Positions 1 through 8,026 of a DNA stretch of 11,019 nucleotides are shown one piece after another. The stretch lies in NCBI GenBank assembly GCA_001598975.1, contig BBXU01002296.1:1-11019 (forward strand), read 5' to 3'. Numbering within the stretch: position 1 is the stretch's first letter; every line of letters begins with the position of its first letter. Below the pieces are notes generated by a model. That model searched no databases and was not told where the DNA came from. It was given only the letters and a program-made list of their open reading frames with translations. The DNA comes from Parachlorella kessleri. Lineage: Eukaryota; Chlorophyta; Trebouxiophyceae; Chlorellales; Chlorellaceae. The position numbers were made by a program, and so were the translations under genes.

Positions 1-148
1 CGGCTCGATTAGTACCTGCATGCTAATTGGACAGAGTGTGTCATTTCCTTCTTCATCGCAACGTCGTCTCTTCTTCTCTCTCCATTAGCAAGGATCTTAC
101 GAGCCGTAGTTGCCCTCTCAGGCCTTGTCAGCGAAGTGTGTCTTGACG
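1..148 (+). promoter_or_regulatory. Upstream region and CT-rich 5' leader of LRR copy 1
   Basis: This stretch precedes the first LRR gene and matches the DNA before copy 2. Shared elements are ATTAGTACC (8-16), a CATGCTAATTGGACAGAGTG-like block (about 19-38) and a long pyrimidine run rich in TCTTC (about 46-85), then GCCGTAGTTNCC and CCTTGTC. The same order appears at about 3044-3206. The pyrimidine run probably belongs to the 5' untranslated leader or the core promoter, but I see no clear TATA box and cannot place the transcription start. The window starts inside this shared block, so its left boundary is unknown. Confidence 0.45.
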
Positions 149-1145
149 ATGGCACGGCAACTGAAACCCAACATGGCCTTGCCTCCGGACCATGTCAAGG
201 TCGTGTGCGAAATCGGCGAACGAGAAGGGATACTAAGCCTTGATGACAGGCCAGTGGCACTCCCGCTGCCTTGCTGCTACCACTTAGTGGTCTCACCCAT
301 GGACCAACCAGTGCAAGCTTGCACTCAGGGCATGCACCTTTGGGCCGTGCAGGTTGCGGGCACTGGCTGTATGTAGAACTTGGAAAGAAGCACTTTCCAG
401 CCTCCCTATCAGCTCCCTCACTATTCGGGGTGTCAAGGTTGATAAGGAGCTGTGCAACTGGATCATCCAACGTCAGCCGGTTGCGTTCAGGCTGAAGCTG
501 TCCTCGGACCGTGCGAGAGCCGTAGATGCTCTTGTCGCTTTGCAGGGCAAGGTGAGGGTGCCCACGACGATGATGCAGCGTCCTACCCTTGTTTCATTGC
601 TGCAGACATAGGCAAGAAGGAGCTATTTAAAGCGGCAAAAATCCACAAAAGCCAGCTCAAAGGCACACTAGAGAGGCCTCGGGGTCGGGCAGGGCGGGTC
701 GGGCGTGTCTGGGTTAGTACGGTGGCAAGGTGCGGCAACACGTTCCTGTAAGCTGCAGGGTCTCACCAGCCTGGTCTGGGATCCTCTTGCCAGTAGACCC
801 TTGCGAATCACAGACGTCCTACCCCGCCCCCTCGCAGCCTTGTTCCCCAGCCTCCGCCAGCTAGAACTGCGCAACTTGACGGTGCCGCCCACCTGGCTAC
901 GTGAGCTCAGCGGCCTGCCAGCCCTAGAATGCCTGAAGCTGACATTCTGGAAGCTTTCCAGTGCTGCCACGGCAGGTGCAGCCGTGCGGTTTCCCTCCCT
1001 TCCGTCTCTCGCGCACCTAGTTATGAGTGTCTGGCCAGGGCCTCCGGAGCTGCGCATGCAGCTGGATGACCTGCCAGCCCTGACAGAGCTGGTGTTAGGG
1101 GGAGGCAGAGCAGCATTGCTGGCCAGCCGGCCCGTGCCCCAGCTG

Positions 1146-1148
1146 TAG
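1146..1148 (+). other. In-frame TAG in exon 3 of LRR copy 1 (Gln in the paralogues)
   Basis: The codon after PVPQL is TAG. The aligned codons in copies 2 and 3 are CAG and CAA (QLQR). The frame stays open on both sides, and the conserved residues RL...AE.L...FAALP follow at once, so this is a single C-to-T change rather than an exon end. Nothing like a splice donor lies just before it. Confidence 0.85.
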
Positions 1149-1547
1149 CGGCTATGTTATTATGCTGAGCACTTGGCGGTGGAGTTTGCAGCGTTGCCAC
1201 GCCTGAAGAGTGCCACCTTCTCCACATCATGCCAGCTTGAGCATCCCGCCAGTATTGCAGCCGCCACAGCCCTCACTTACCTTGGAATAGTACTGGCCGC
1301 GTGGGGCCCCTCAACCCTGGAGCTGCTGCGCAGCCTGCCACCCTCGGTCCGCTGCTTAAGCATGGACGGCGGGTGGCCGCGGGAAGCAGCAGATTCGGTG
1401 GGAAACATGACCAGCCTTGTGGGGCTAGCGTTGCGATATGTGGATGTAGGACCGTTACCAGCTGATGATGCACCCGTTTGGGCGGGCCTGCGAGCACTCG
1501 AGTACATCTCGATCATCTGTGATGATGAGGGAGCAGATGTGCCACAG

Positions 1548-2028
1548 GTGGGGCCACACATTTTGGCTGAGAGCTGCGGTTCAGGTCTTTGCTAGAAGCT
1601 AGCAGTTTTAGCATGCATTGGGATGCTTGCCGGAGTGTCCAAGCCCGTTATATCTGGGAAATGATAAATACAGAAGTTGGGTCGGATGGCGACTGTTGAG
1701 TATGTCATATGACCTCTACTTGAGGTAGCACCCGTACTATAAGGTGCACCCTGTGGGGTATAAAAATAGTGGTCTAGTCAGTCTTACAGCTAAATTTAGA
1801 AATAGGGACGGGCAAGGCTACTGCACATGGGAAGCAGGAGGCTTGCCTTGTGAGGTCGACAGTTACTTTGTGCTTGCCTGGATGCCATCTCCCCACCCAT
1901 GTGTCACTACTTTACACCTCAACATGATGTTAGCCTTATCTATCCATGGACCCGAGGACCGCTGTGTGCCCCCAAGCGCCCTGTGCCTTGTATCTGTTCA
2001 GCAGCCTGGTTTGGTTACTTGTACGCAG
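1548..2028 (+). other. Intron 3 of LRR copy 1, with conserved internal blocks
   Basis: The donor is CAG|GTGGGGCC and the acceptor ACGCAG|GCGCTGCGG. Both match the equivalent introns in copy 2 (4647-5220) and copy 3 (9620-10059). Two internal blocks are shared by all three: GCTTGCCGGAGTG followed by CAAGCCCG (1625-1651 here, 4723-4750, 9704-9731), and CAGCAGCCTGG shortly before the acceptor (about 2000-2010 here). The frame that runs open from 1744 into exon 4 is intronic in this model and has no LRR pattern before 2029. Confidence 0.6.
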
Positions 2029-2329
2029 GCGCTGCGGCGGGCCTCCAAGCTGGAGGTGCTGCAAGTCATGAGGTCAAAGCCCAGCATCCAAGATATGGAC
2101 GTGCTTGCCTCCCTCCCAGCTCTGCGGAAGCTGTTTGTATATGCCATGCCCAACGGGTGTGGTTGGCGAGCGAGGGACCCTGTTGGCATGGCTATACGCA
2201 ATTTGTCCCGCCGGGCAATGCCGCAAGTTGAGGTTGTGCTAGATGCTGCTGACTTGTATGGCGAGCAGTTTTTGGAGCTGTGGTGTGCCCAGGAAAGGCA
2301 CGGCGCCTAAGTCTGGTTTACCCCTTCAT

Positions 2330-2568
2330 GGTGGCAGGCAGTTGCGGCCTGTTAGGAAAGAACATGGGTCTGGCAGGACGGTGCGCGCGATGGTGTATAG
2401 GAGTGCATGTTTGTATGGGTGGCAGGTAGTGCAAACGGAGTCGAGATGGGGTAATGCTGTTGGGAGGGCTGGGCTGGATGCACATGTGCACCTAGGTCTT
2501 GCCTGAGTGCTGAGCCAGTAGGTCTGTACATGCTTGGTAATGGTGGCAGGCAGTGCGCACAGAGGGAG
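2330..2568 (+). repeat. Three spaced copies of the GGTGGCAGGCAGTGCG repeat
   Basis: Copies start at 2330 (GGTGGCAGGCAGTTGCGG), 2418 (GGTGGCAGGTAGTGCAAAC) and 2542 (GGTGGCAGGCAGTGCGCACA). The longer consensus is GGTGGCAGGCAGTGCG followed by AACAGAGAGTGAG. The first copy starts about 20 bases after the stop codon of LRR copy 1. Related copies lie near the other two LRR genes. The units are 90-120 bases apart, so this is not a simple tandem array. Confidence 0.6.
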
Positions 2569-2748
2569 GTTAGGTACGGGTGACTGTACCGACAGGGCGT
2601 ACCCTTGGCACAGTGGGACGTAGCAGGCCCTGTTTGAGCGCTGTGCGTCATGGGCAGTGCAGGTAGCTTTGCTCGTACTTGAAGTTATTTGAAAAGGCAC
2701 CTGTGTTGTTGGGGCAGAGCACTATATGGTGAGTTCTTGCCGTTCTGC

Positions 2749-2753
2749 TGTAA
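2749..2753 (+). terminator. TGTAA polyadenylation signal candidate for LRR copy 1
   Basis: TGTAA is the usual chlorophyte polyadenylation motif. This one lies about 440 bases after the copy 1 stop codon, a plausible 3' UTR length in such algae. A five-base motif is easily met by chance. Confidence 0.3.
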
Positions 2754-2948
2754 GGGAAGGATCTGTCGAAACAGGTGGGGTACTCCCTCAGGGTGATTCA
2801 CTTAACTCTGGAAGTTGAAGATAGGCACGCAGATGTAGGAGCCTTGAATACTGGTATCAACTTTGGGATTTCCGTTGGGCCCGCTGGCAAGGGGCCAGTA
2901 CCTTCCTCTGTACATTTCCTTTGCTGTCACAGCTTGACTTAGCAGGCC

Positions 2949-2984
2949 CTGAAAGGAAATGTGTGATCTGAAAGGAAATGTGTG
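2949..2984 (+). repeat. Two-copy direct repeat of CTGAAAGGAAATGTGTG
   Basis: Two perfect 17-base copies, at 2949-2965 and 2968-2984, are separated by two bases. The second runs straight into the G-rich tract. Confidence 0.85.
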
Positions 2985-3016
2985 GGTGGGGTGTGGGTGG
3001 GTGGGTGGGGTGGGGG
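2983..3016 (+). repeat. G-rich run (GTGGGTGGG type), possible G-quadruplex
   Basis: About 33 bases of GGG and GGGG blocks split by single T or GTG spacers. At least six G-tracts of three or more fit the G-quadruplex pattern. It sits about 25-30 bases before the conserved upstream block of copy 2. It could equally be an unstable minisatellite marking the duplication edge. Confidence 0.7.
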
Positions 3017-3232
3017 ATTAGTACCTATATCCCCTATATACCTATTAGTACCATGCTAATTGACAGAGTGGGTCATTAAGGGTGTTCACACAGCTCTCTT
3101 CTGTCGCGACGTCGCTTCTTCTTCCTCTTCTTTCTTCATCAAGAACTGTAACCAGCCGTAGTTACCATACTAAGCCTTGTCGGCCTTGAACAGCCTTGTC
3201 GGGACGATGGCACGGTAAAGAACAGGCCTAAG
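3017..3232 (+). promoter_or_regulatory. Upstream region and CT-rich 5' leader of LRR copy 2
   Basis: This is homologous to bases 8-172. It has ATTAGTACC twice (3017-3025 and 3044-3052), CATGCTAATTGACAGAGTG from about 3052, and a long TCTTC-rich run (about 3112-3138). Relative to copy 1, an extra segment (GGGTGTTCACACAGCTC) sits before the pyrimidine run. The ATG at 3207, aligned to the copy 1 start, is followed after two codons by TAA (3216-3218) and is separated from the next ATG by two extra bases. Initiation would therefore have to use 3233. Confidence 0.45.
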
Positions 3233-3528
3233 ATGGCCTTGCCTATGGACCTTGTAAAGGTCGTGTACGAAATTGGCGATCGAGAAGGGATACTAAAACT
3301 TAAGGACAGGCCAGTGACACTCACGCTGCCTTGCTGCCGACAGTTTCATTAGACTTCAGGGTTATCACGCGAACTAACCTGTGCAAACTTGCAAACACGG
3401 CATGTACCCTTGGGCTGTGCAGGCTGCAGGCACTGGCCGTATGTAGAGCCTGGAAGGAAGCACTTTGCAGCCTCCCTATTAGCTACCTCTCCCTGCGTGG
3501 GAGCGAGGAAGATGAGGAGCTGTGCAAT

Positions 3529-3531
3529 TGA
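3529..3531 (+). other. In-frame TGA in exon 2 of LRR copy 2 (Trp in the paralogues)
   Basis: The codon after ELCN is TGA. Copies 1 and 3 have TGG here, and the following codons (I-I-Q-S-Q-P) stay aligned with IIQRQP of copy 1. This is a simple G-to-A nonsense change. Confidence 0.85.
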
Positions 3532-3664
3532 ATAATCCAAAGTCAGCCGACTGTAGCCAGGCTGCAGCTGTTTTCGGACAGCGCAATAGTCACAACCGCT
3601 CTTGCCTCTCTGCAACGCAAGGTGAGGGTGCACGTCTGCCTACCATGACGTTGTCCAGCGTATG

Positions 3665-3682
3665 CGTTTGTTTGTTTGTTTG
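3665..3682 (+). repeat. GTTT microsatellite in intron 2 of LRR copy 2
   Basis: Consecutive GTTT units (CGTTTGTTTGTTTGTTTG) lie just before a CAGCAG. The tract is absent from intron 2 of the other copies. Confidence 0.7.
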
Positions 3683-4240
3683 CAGCAGACATAGCCAAGA
3701 AGGATTTATTCCAGTGAAGCCAACGCTTACAGCAGGCAGGTCACAGCTGCACCCCTGCTTGGCCTAGGTGCCCTTTCTCTGAGGCTGAGCAGGTCCCGAG
3801 CGACTGTATTAGATTCCGTATTATGTCAGAAAATCGTGTGAGAAGCTGTGCAGCAGGGCCTCATCCGCCTCGGCTGGACCCATCCTAGAGCCTTGCACAT
3901 AGCAGACGTACTGCCCTGCCCACTTGCATGCCTGTTCCCCGGTCTTTGCGAGCTGGAACTGGACTATTTGACGATCGCAACCACCTGGCTATATCAGCTT
4001 GGCAACCTGCGACACCTGACACATCTGAGGCTGACAGTTTGGGAGCTCACCGACGCAGCAACAGCAGGTGCAGCTGTGCAATTCCCCTCCCTTCCGTCTC
4101 TCGCTCATTTGAATGTGACGGTCTGGTCAGGGCCTCCGCAGTTGCACGTACAGCTGGAGGACCTGCCTGCCCTGACAGAGCTGGTTCTGTGGAAGGGCAG
4201 AGTAGCCCTGCAGGCCAGCCGACCTGCGTCCCAGCTGCAG

Positions 4241-4244
4241 CGGG
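4241..4244 (+). other. One-base insertion (frameshift) in exon 3 of LRR copy 2
   Basis: Copy 2 reads CAGCTGCAGCGGGCTAGCC where copy 3 reads CAGCTGCAACGGCTCACT and copy 1 CGGCTATG. The extra G shifts the frame, giving a stop at 4331-4333. Ignoring one G restores a frame that matches the others (RL...AE.L..DFAALPCL). Exon 3 is 790 bases instead of a multiple of three, as expected. Confidence 0.8.
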
Positions 4245-4646
4245 CTAGCCAGTCATGCAGAGCGGTTGACAGCGGACTTTGCAGCCTTGCCATGCTTGAG
4301 GAGTGTGATCTGCTGTACATCACGCCAGCTTGAGTGTCCCGCCAGTATCGCAGCCGCCACAGCCCTCACTTTCCTTGGACTGCAAAGCGGGTGCGCTGAG
4401 TGGGGCCCCTCAGCCCTTGAACTGCTGCGCAGCCTGCCGCCCTCGGTCCGCTGCGTAAGTGTGGACGAGCAGTGGCCGCAGGAAGCAGCAGATGTGCTGG
4501 GAAACATGACCAGCCTTGTGGGGCTAGAGCTAGGCACTGGGTTTGGACCACCATTGCTAGCTGATGATGCACCTGTATGGGCGGGCCTGCGAGCATTCAA
4601 GGGCTCGTCACTCGCAGTGGCGGAGGAGGGAGGAGAATTGCCAAAG

Positions 4647-5220
4647 GTGGGGCCACACATTCGGAGTCTGTGCTGCAGTTATATCTGCATGTTAAGAAAA
4701 AGCAAATTGGAGTGTTGGGGGTGCTTGCCGTCGTGTTCAAGCCCGTTGTATCAGGGGGAGCGGCAGGTGTAGCGGCAGGTGTAGGACTTGGTGGCAAGGT
4801 TGATTGTTATGTATACATGTATTACCGGTACTGCTCCCCACCCCCTGTTAGTTGTGAGGGAGGCAGGGAGTGCGAACAGAGAGTGAGAGGCGAACTTACT
4901 GGCAGGGCTGGACGCAGAACTGCTCCTGAGTCTTTTCGAGCTCTAGTTGGGTATACATGCAACTTGTGGTGTGTGTAAAGGGAGGCTTGTACGACTACTT
5001 CTGATCATGGGGCAGGATTCGTCTGGAAGGGGCTGACACGGCGGCTGGCAAAGCTGCCAGTGCCCTACCAGGAGGGTGGCGCCTGTGTCACCGCCTGCAC
5101 ATGAGACCATGACTGTAGCAATGTTGCCTAACCTCTGAAACGAGGACGCTTTCTGGCCGCAAGAATTGTGCCTTGCATATGCTGGGCATCAGCAGCCTGG
5201 CTTGGTGGGCTTGTGTGCAG
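4647..5220 (+). other. Intron 3 of LRR copy 2
   Basis: The donor is AAAG|GTGGGGCC and the acceptor GTGTGCAG|GCGTTGCGG. It contains the block shared by all three genes (4723-4750) and a GGCAGGGAGTGCGAACAGAG repeat unit (about 4856-4890). A second block, GCTGCCAGTGCCCTACC with AGGAGGGTG, is shared with intron 3 of copy 3 (about 9890-9918). No exon inside it can be supported. Confidence 0.55.
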
Positions 5221-5475
5221 GCGTTGCGGCGGGCCTCCAAGCTGGAGGTACTGGACATGTGGGTGCGGCAGCCCAGCGCTCAAGATGTGGACTTGCTTAC
5301 CACCCTCCCAGCTCTGCGGAAGCTATTTCTATATACTGGAGAAGCAAGTGGCCCTGCTTCAGAAGCTATACTCAATGACTGCCGCCGGGCCATGCCGCAA
5401 GTTGAGGTCCTGCTGGCTGATTCTGATGACCAGGGCGAGGCCTTCTTTAACCTGGCGCTCGCTTCAGGAACCTAG

Positions 5476-6190
5476 CGCTTTTCGCTTGTGTGATATCAGC
5501 ATGGGTGGCAGGCAGTGCGAACAGGGAGTGAGAGTTGAGCTTAATCAATAGGACTGGACTGTGCCCGAGTGTGTGATGGTGGCAGCCAGTGCGATCTGTG
5601 AGTGAAGTAGCCTGGGCCTGGCAGGAGGGATGCCTGTTTTGTAGCGCGCCTATGTTTGAAGAGAAGGAGGAGCAGCAAGCCTTGTTCAAGCTTGGGGTTT
5701 TTTACTTACAGCACGGGTAGCTTAGCCCATGACTCAAAGTTGTTAGATGGAGAGGTATCTGTGCATTGTGAGCATAACTCTGTCTGGTTATCAGTTGCTA
5801 GTCCGCTAAATGTCCAGTGCAAGTGGCGGTCCATGGAAGAATATATTACATACTCTGGGCCAGCCTATCCAGGAATCTGCCATTCCAGTAGCACGCCACA
5901 GAAACCCCAGACATTCACTGGCCCAGGCTGCCCCCTGCCAACTCTGTCTCGCCCCTGAATGTCCTACCTATCACATTCTCTCCCGCACCTCCTATGCACA
6001 ACTTGAGCAGTTCACGGTCCCAGCAAAGTCATCTGCAGCAAACACAGGGCAGCTGCCAACCCTGGCCTCGTTCCATGCATGCAAGGTTCAACGTGGCCAG
6101 CACGACAAGAGCAAGAACTATAAGCAGGTGCATGAGCAAGCACATGGTGGCCTGGAGCATAATTACCAGACATTCTCACTTCCCACATAC
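5476..6190. other. Intergenic region after LRR copy 2; no gene seen
   Basis: The first 130 bases are the presumed 3' UTR of copy 2 and carry two units of the GGTGGCAGGCAGTGCG repeat. I see no TGTAA motif close to the copy 2 stop. A 217-codon + strand frame (5810-6463) covers much of the rest. It shows no family motif and no LRR pattern, and its 3' part lies opposite endonuclease V fragments, so I do not call it a gene. Confidence 0.45.
5504..5606 (+). repeat. Two units of the GGTGGCAGGCAGTGCG repeat
   Basis: Units are at 5504-5534 (GGTGGCAGGCAGTGCGAACA then GGGAGTGAGAG) and 5578-5606 (GGTGGCAGCCAGTGCGATCT then GTGAGTGAAG). The first begins about 28 bases after the stop of copy 2, the same relative place as the unit at 2330 in copy 1. 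Confidence 0.6.
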
Positions 6191-6204
6191 TCTCCAGGTG
6201 GGAG

Positions 6205-6450
6205 CCATCTCACCGACACACTGGAAGCACAAGAGACCGTCAGCAGTTTCCACATGGCATGGCCACCAAAAGACTCTTCATCCTTCCATGCTGACCCCTG
6301 CACGGCACTCCCATGCAAGCCTTCACTTTATGAGTTCACAGCACAGACCCGCGGCATTGTTGCTTATCTGGAGTCAGCAGGTACCCTTAGTCGACCTGGT
6401 GCACTCCCAGGTGCCCCCTGCTGCGCAGCCAGCGCCCAGAAGTGGCAAAA
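6205..6450 (-). pseudogene. Possible C-terminal fragments of the endonuclease V remnant
   Basis: Reading the - strand on from the core remnant, 6377-6450 encodes LPLLGAG...GTWECTRSTKGTC. This resembles the conserved endonuclease V stretch LLG.SG...GxALRST, which comes after the GL segment in the family. Further on, just after a TGCTTCCAG acceptor-like site, the DNA at about 6205-6220 reads VSVG or CVGEMAPT, a weak echo of the family's VSVGHR motif. The first match is moderate and the second is only suggestive. Order and orientation agree with the core fragment. Confidence 0.35.
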
Positions 6451-6456
6451 CCGTGG

Positions 6457-6470
6457 TAGGTAGGTAGGTT
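6457..6470 (+). repeat. GGTA microsatellite
   Basis: GGTAGGTAGGTAGG lies next to the endonuclease V-like C-terminal piece. On the - strand it is a pyrimidine-rich CCTACCTACCTACC that could form part of an intron end. Confidence 0.6.
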
Positions 6471-6622
6471 GGGCCCGCCGTGCTGTGCTTGCTGCTGTGC
6501 ATGCTATGCCTGCTTCGCTGCGAGCTGGACGTATCCGAACTGGACTTGGAGATTCGCCGATTGCGTGGGCTCCGGCACCCTGCAGCAGCCAAGCTGTCTG
6601 ACCTTCACCCTCCACTCGCGCC

Positions 6623-6890
6623 TTAAGTGAGAAGGCGCACCGCCACCTGGCATAGACGCTGCAGCATGTCTCTCAACATATCAGCCTGCTGCGCTGCCCG
6701 CATTGCCGCCCCCACCTCCCGCTCCACCGGCAGCCCCTTCACCGCCACCAGGTCCTGGCAACCCTGATGGTGACCACCACCGCCGGCAAACACCCCCACT
6801 GGGCAGTCGGCTGGCGCTGCCCAGGCAGCAGGGATGGAGCCCCCCAAACCCATCCACCAGCAGGACCGGCATAAGAGCAATACAATGTAT
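6623..6890 (-). pseudogene. Endonuclease V core remnant, frameshifted
   Basis: The - strand encodes ALMPVLLVDGFGGLHPCCLG then SASRL. This matches the family block seen in eukaryotic and bacterial endonuclease V (LLVDGNG.LHxRGFGxASHLGV). The Asp of VDG is a metal-binding catalytic residue in the family. After SASRL the match moves to another frame as GVFAG, then to the third frame as VTIRVAR (family PTIGVAK), then back as DLVAVKGLPVEREV (family xLLxVxGL). The family homologues are about 220-280 residues; only the central part is clear here. Endonuclease V cleaves near inosine, in RNA in eukaryotes. Several frame changes within about 70 bases mean this is not an active enzyme. The N-terminal catalytic segment and the C-terminal His region are not clearly present. 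The assignment rests on remembered family motifs, without a database search. Confidence 0.65.
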
Positions 6891-6923
6891 GCTTGAGCAC
6901 CTATTCCCATGCACGCCAAGGTG

Positions 6924-6983
6924 GCTGGGGGCTGCCTTGGTGCCCAGGGTGCATCACGCAAGGCAGCCCAGCAGCAGCACCCG
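6924..6983. repeat. Intergenic repeat block A, unit 1
   Basis: GCTGGGGGCTGCCTTGGTGC, then GGGTGCATCAC and AGCCCAGCAGCAGC, matches 10449-10506 downstream of LRR copy 3 in the same orientation, with scattered substitutions and small indels. The block ends about 35 bases from the endonuclease V remnant. I see no coding pattern common to both units. Confidence 0.55.
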
Positions 6984-7268
6984 CATCGCTGCCCGTGGTA
7001 CCACTTTGCAACCTACATACGGAACAGTGCATGCTTGGCAGCTACAAGACTGCGAGGATCCCTCACCGTTACATGCGTTAAGTCGGCTACTAGTCAGTTG
7101 TTACTACCTGCTACAAACAAGCCTTGCTGACCACCGCCGGGGGGTAAGGCATGTACACGCTTCAGCAACTTCCTGAACCCACCCACCTCACGTCCACAGC
7201 ATCACCCACACCGCCCTACTGAGAGAACCCCCAGTTGCAGCGCCACCACCCTGGCCCACCGCCACCAT

Positions 7269-7476
7269 CACACCTGAGGCACTGCCCCCCCCCTCGCCGG
7301 CTCGCTCCAGGAGCTGCATCTAGGCGGAGCACCCCCTGCGGCACATTGAGAGCACCCAGACCAAGCGTCAGCCTGTGCCACACCCTCGGCGAGCCACTCC
7401 ATACAGCGAAGTTCATCTCACAACTCATTCAGGCAAGCCCTCCGAGGGAGGAGTCAAAGCATCCCTGCAGCCAGCC
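7269..7476. repeat. Intergenic repeat block B, unit 1
   Basis: This runs from CACACCTGAGGCAC through GCTCGCTCCAGGAGCTGCA to GGGAGGAGTCAA and ATCCCTGCAGCCAGCC. The same landmarks occur in order at 10785-10999. Their middles differ more than their ends. No reading frame is conserved between the units, so I treat it as duplicated noncoding DNA or an old gene remnant. Confidence 0.6.
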
Positions 7477-7859
7477 TTAACTTTCACCACCTACCGATAA
7501 CCAGGGGCATGCCCCCTTCAAACACAAACACTCCCCTTGACTGGAGGTACCCAGCTAGAAAACAAACTTGCGCCCCCTACAGGAAGAGCGGCCAGCCCAG
7601 GTTGCCAACCTGGTTAGGAGCCTCCCCGGGCTGCTGGCACCTGAGCAGTCGTTCGACCAAGGGTGCTCAGCACCACGCCGCCACAGCCGCCAGAAGGGCG
7701 CTGCTGTGGACCACTTGCGGGCCTTCAGCTGCTGTGCATCTGACTATGTCAATGTAACTTGTGCTAAGGCATGCACTACCGCATAGTGGCTTGGCTGCTG
7801 GATAGAATTCAGCTGTTTGCTTTGCTTCTTACAACAGGGGAGTTACCGGTACCATGGTG

Positions 7860-7889
7860 AAGGTCACATGGTTATAAGGTCACATGGTT
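7860..7889 (+). repeat. Two-copy direct repeat AAGGTCACATGGTT
   Basis: Perfect 14-base copies at 7860-7873 and 7876-7889 are separated by AT. They follow an ACCGGTACCATGG stretch. Confidence 0.85.
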
Positions 7890-8006
7890 CGTGCTTCCTT
7901 GCCAGGGCTCGCCAACCCCCTGCGGGATATGTAGCTACTGGCCTCACTGGCAGCAGTGCCCCATATTAGAAGGCTGTACTCCTTTTTATGTGATGATGTG
8001 CAAAAT

Positions 8007-8026
8007 AGGTACACCCAGGTACACCC
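8007..8026 (+). repeat. Two-copy tandem repeat AGGTACACCC
   Basis: Two perfect adjacent 10-base units (8007-8016, 8017-8026). They are too few to suggest more than local slippage. Confidence 0.85.

Larger units (their letters stand above)
149..2310 (+). pseudogene. LRR gene copy 1: F-box-like/leucine-rich-repeat protein, disrupted
   Basis: This is the first of three tandem paralogues. Comparison with copies 2 and 3 gives exons 149-253, 360-551, 759-1547 and 2029-2310, all phase 0. The ATG at 149 has a good context (A at -3, G at +4); a second in-frame ATG at 173 matches the only usable start in copy 2. Exon 1 encodes LPPDHVKVVCEIGERE and exon 2 starts ALAVCRTWKEAL; together they resemble an F-box (LP... 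followed by VCRxW). Exon 3 holds irregular LRRs such as LFPSLRQLELRNL, LPALECLKLTFWKL, LDDLPALTELVL and LELLRSLPPSVRCLSM. Exon 4 adds ASKLEVLQVM and LASLPALRKLFVY. By family, F-box/LRR proteins recruit substrates to SCF ubiquitin ligases; that role is inference here. Two lesions are visible: an in-frame TAG at 1146-1148 where the other copies have Gln, and the intron-1 acceptor TTGCAG of copies 2 and 3 reads TTGCGG. Full readthrough would give about 455 residues. Confidence 0.7.
2311..3016 (+). other. Intergenic region between LRR copies 1 and 2; no gene seen
   Basis: This holds the presumed 3' untranslated region of copy 1. It contains three copies of a GGTGGCAGGCAGTGCG-like repeat, a TGTAA motif, a short direct repeat and a G-rich run, each listed separately. 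Open frames on both strands here (for example - strand 2326-2700) lack recognisable motifs and look like chance. Confidence 0.5.
3233..5475 (+). pseudogene. LRR gene copy 2: F-box-like/leucine-rich-repeat protein, disrupted
   Basis: The second paralogue has exons 3233-3313, 3430-3621, 3857-4646 and 5221-5475, placed by conserved splice sites. Exon 1 encodes LPMDLVKVVYEIGDRE; exon 2 starts ALAVCRAWKEALCSLPI, the clearest F-box-like match of the three. Exon 3 carries the same LRRs (LELDYLTIATTWLYQL, LTHLRLTVWELTD, LEDLPALTELVLWKG, LELLRSLPPSVRCVS), and exon 4 has SKLEVLDMW and LTTLPALRKLFLYTG. Intron 1 holds an in-frame TAG just after LPCCRQFH, so unlike in copy 3 it must be removed. Two lesions break the coding sequence: TGA at 3529-3531 replaces a conserved Trp (NWIIQRQP in copy 1, NWVIQRQP in copy 3), and exon 3 has one extra base near 4241-4244. 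The length without lesions would be about 438 residues. A substrate-adaptor role would be inference from the fold only. Confidence 0.7.

Noticed and set aside
668..1057. 129-codon - strand frame
   Set aside because: It lies antisense to exon 3 of LRR copy 1; the LRR pattern on the + strand explains the open frame.
1744..2028. Open frame running into exon 4 of copy 1, as a possible extra exon
   Set aside because: The acceptor at 2028 is conserved in all copies, and upstream residues have no LRR pattern or matching frame in copies 2 and 3.
5810..6463. 217-codon + strand open frame with an ATG start between LRR copies 2 and 3
   Set aside because: It has no family motif, no repeats and no paralogue in the window, and its 3' part is antisense to endonuclease V-like fragments. 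Stop-free runs of this size can occur by chance in GC-rich DNA.
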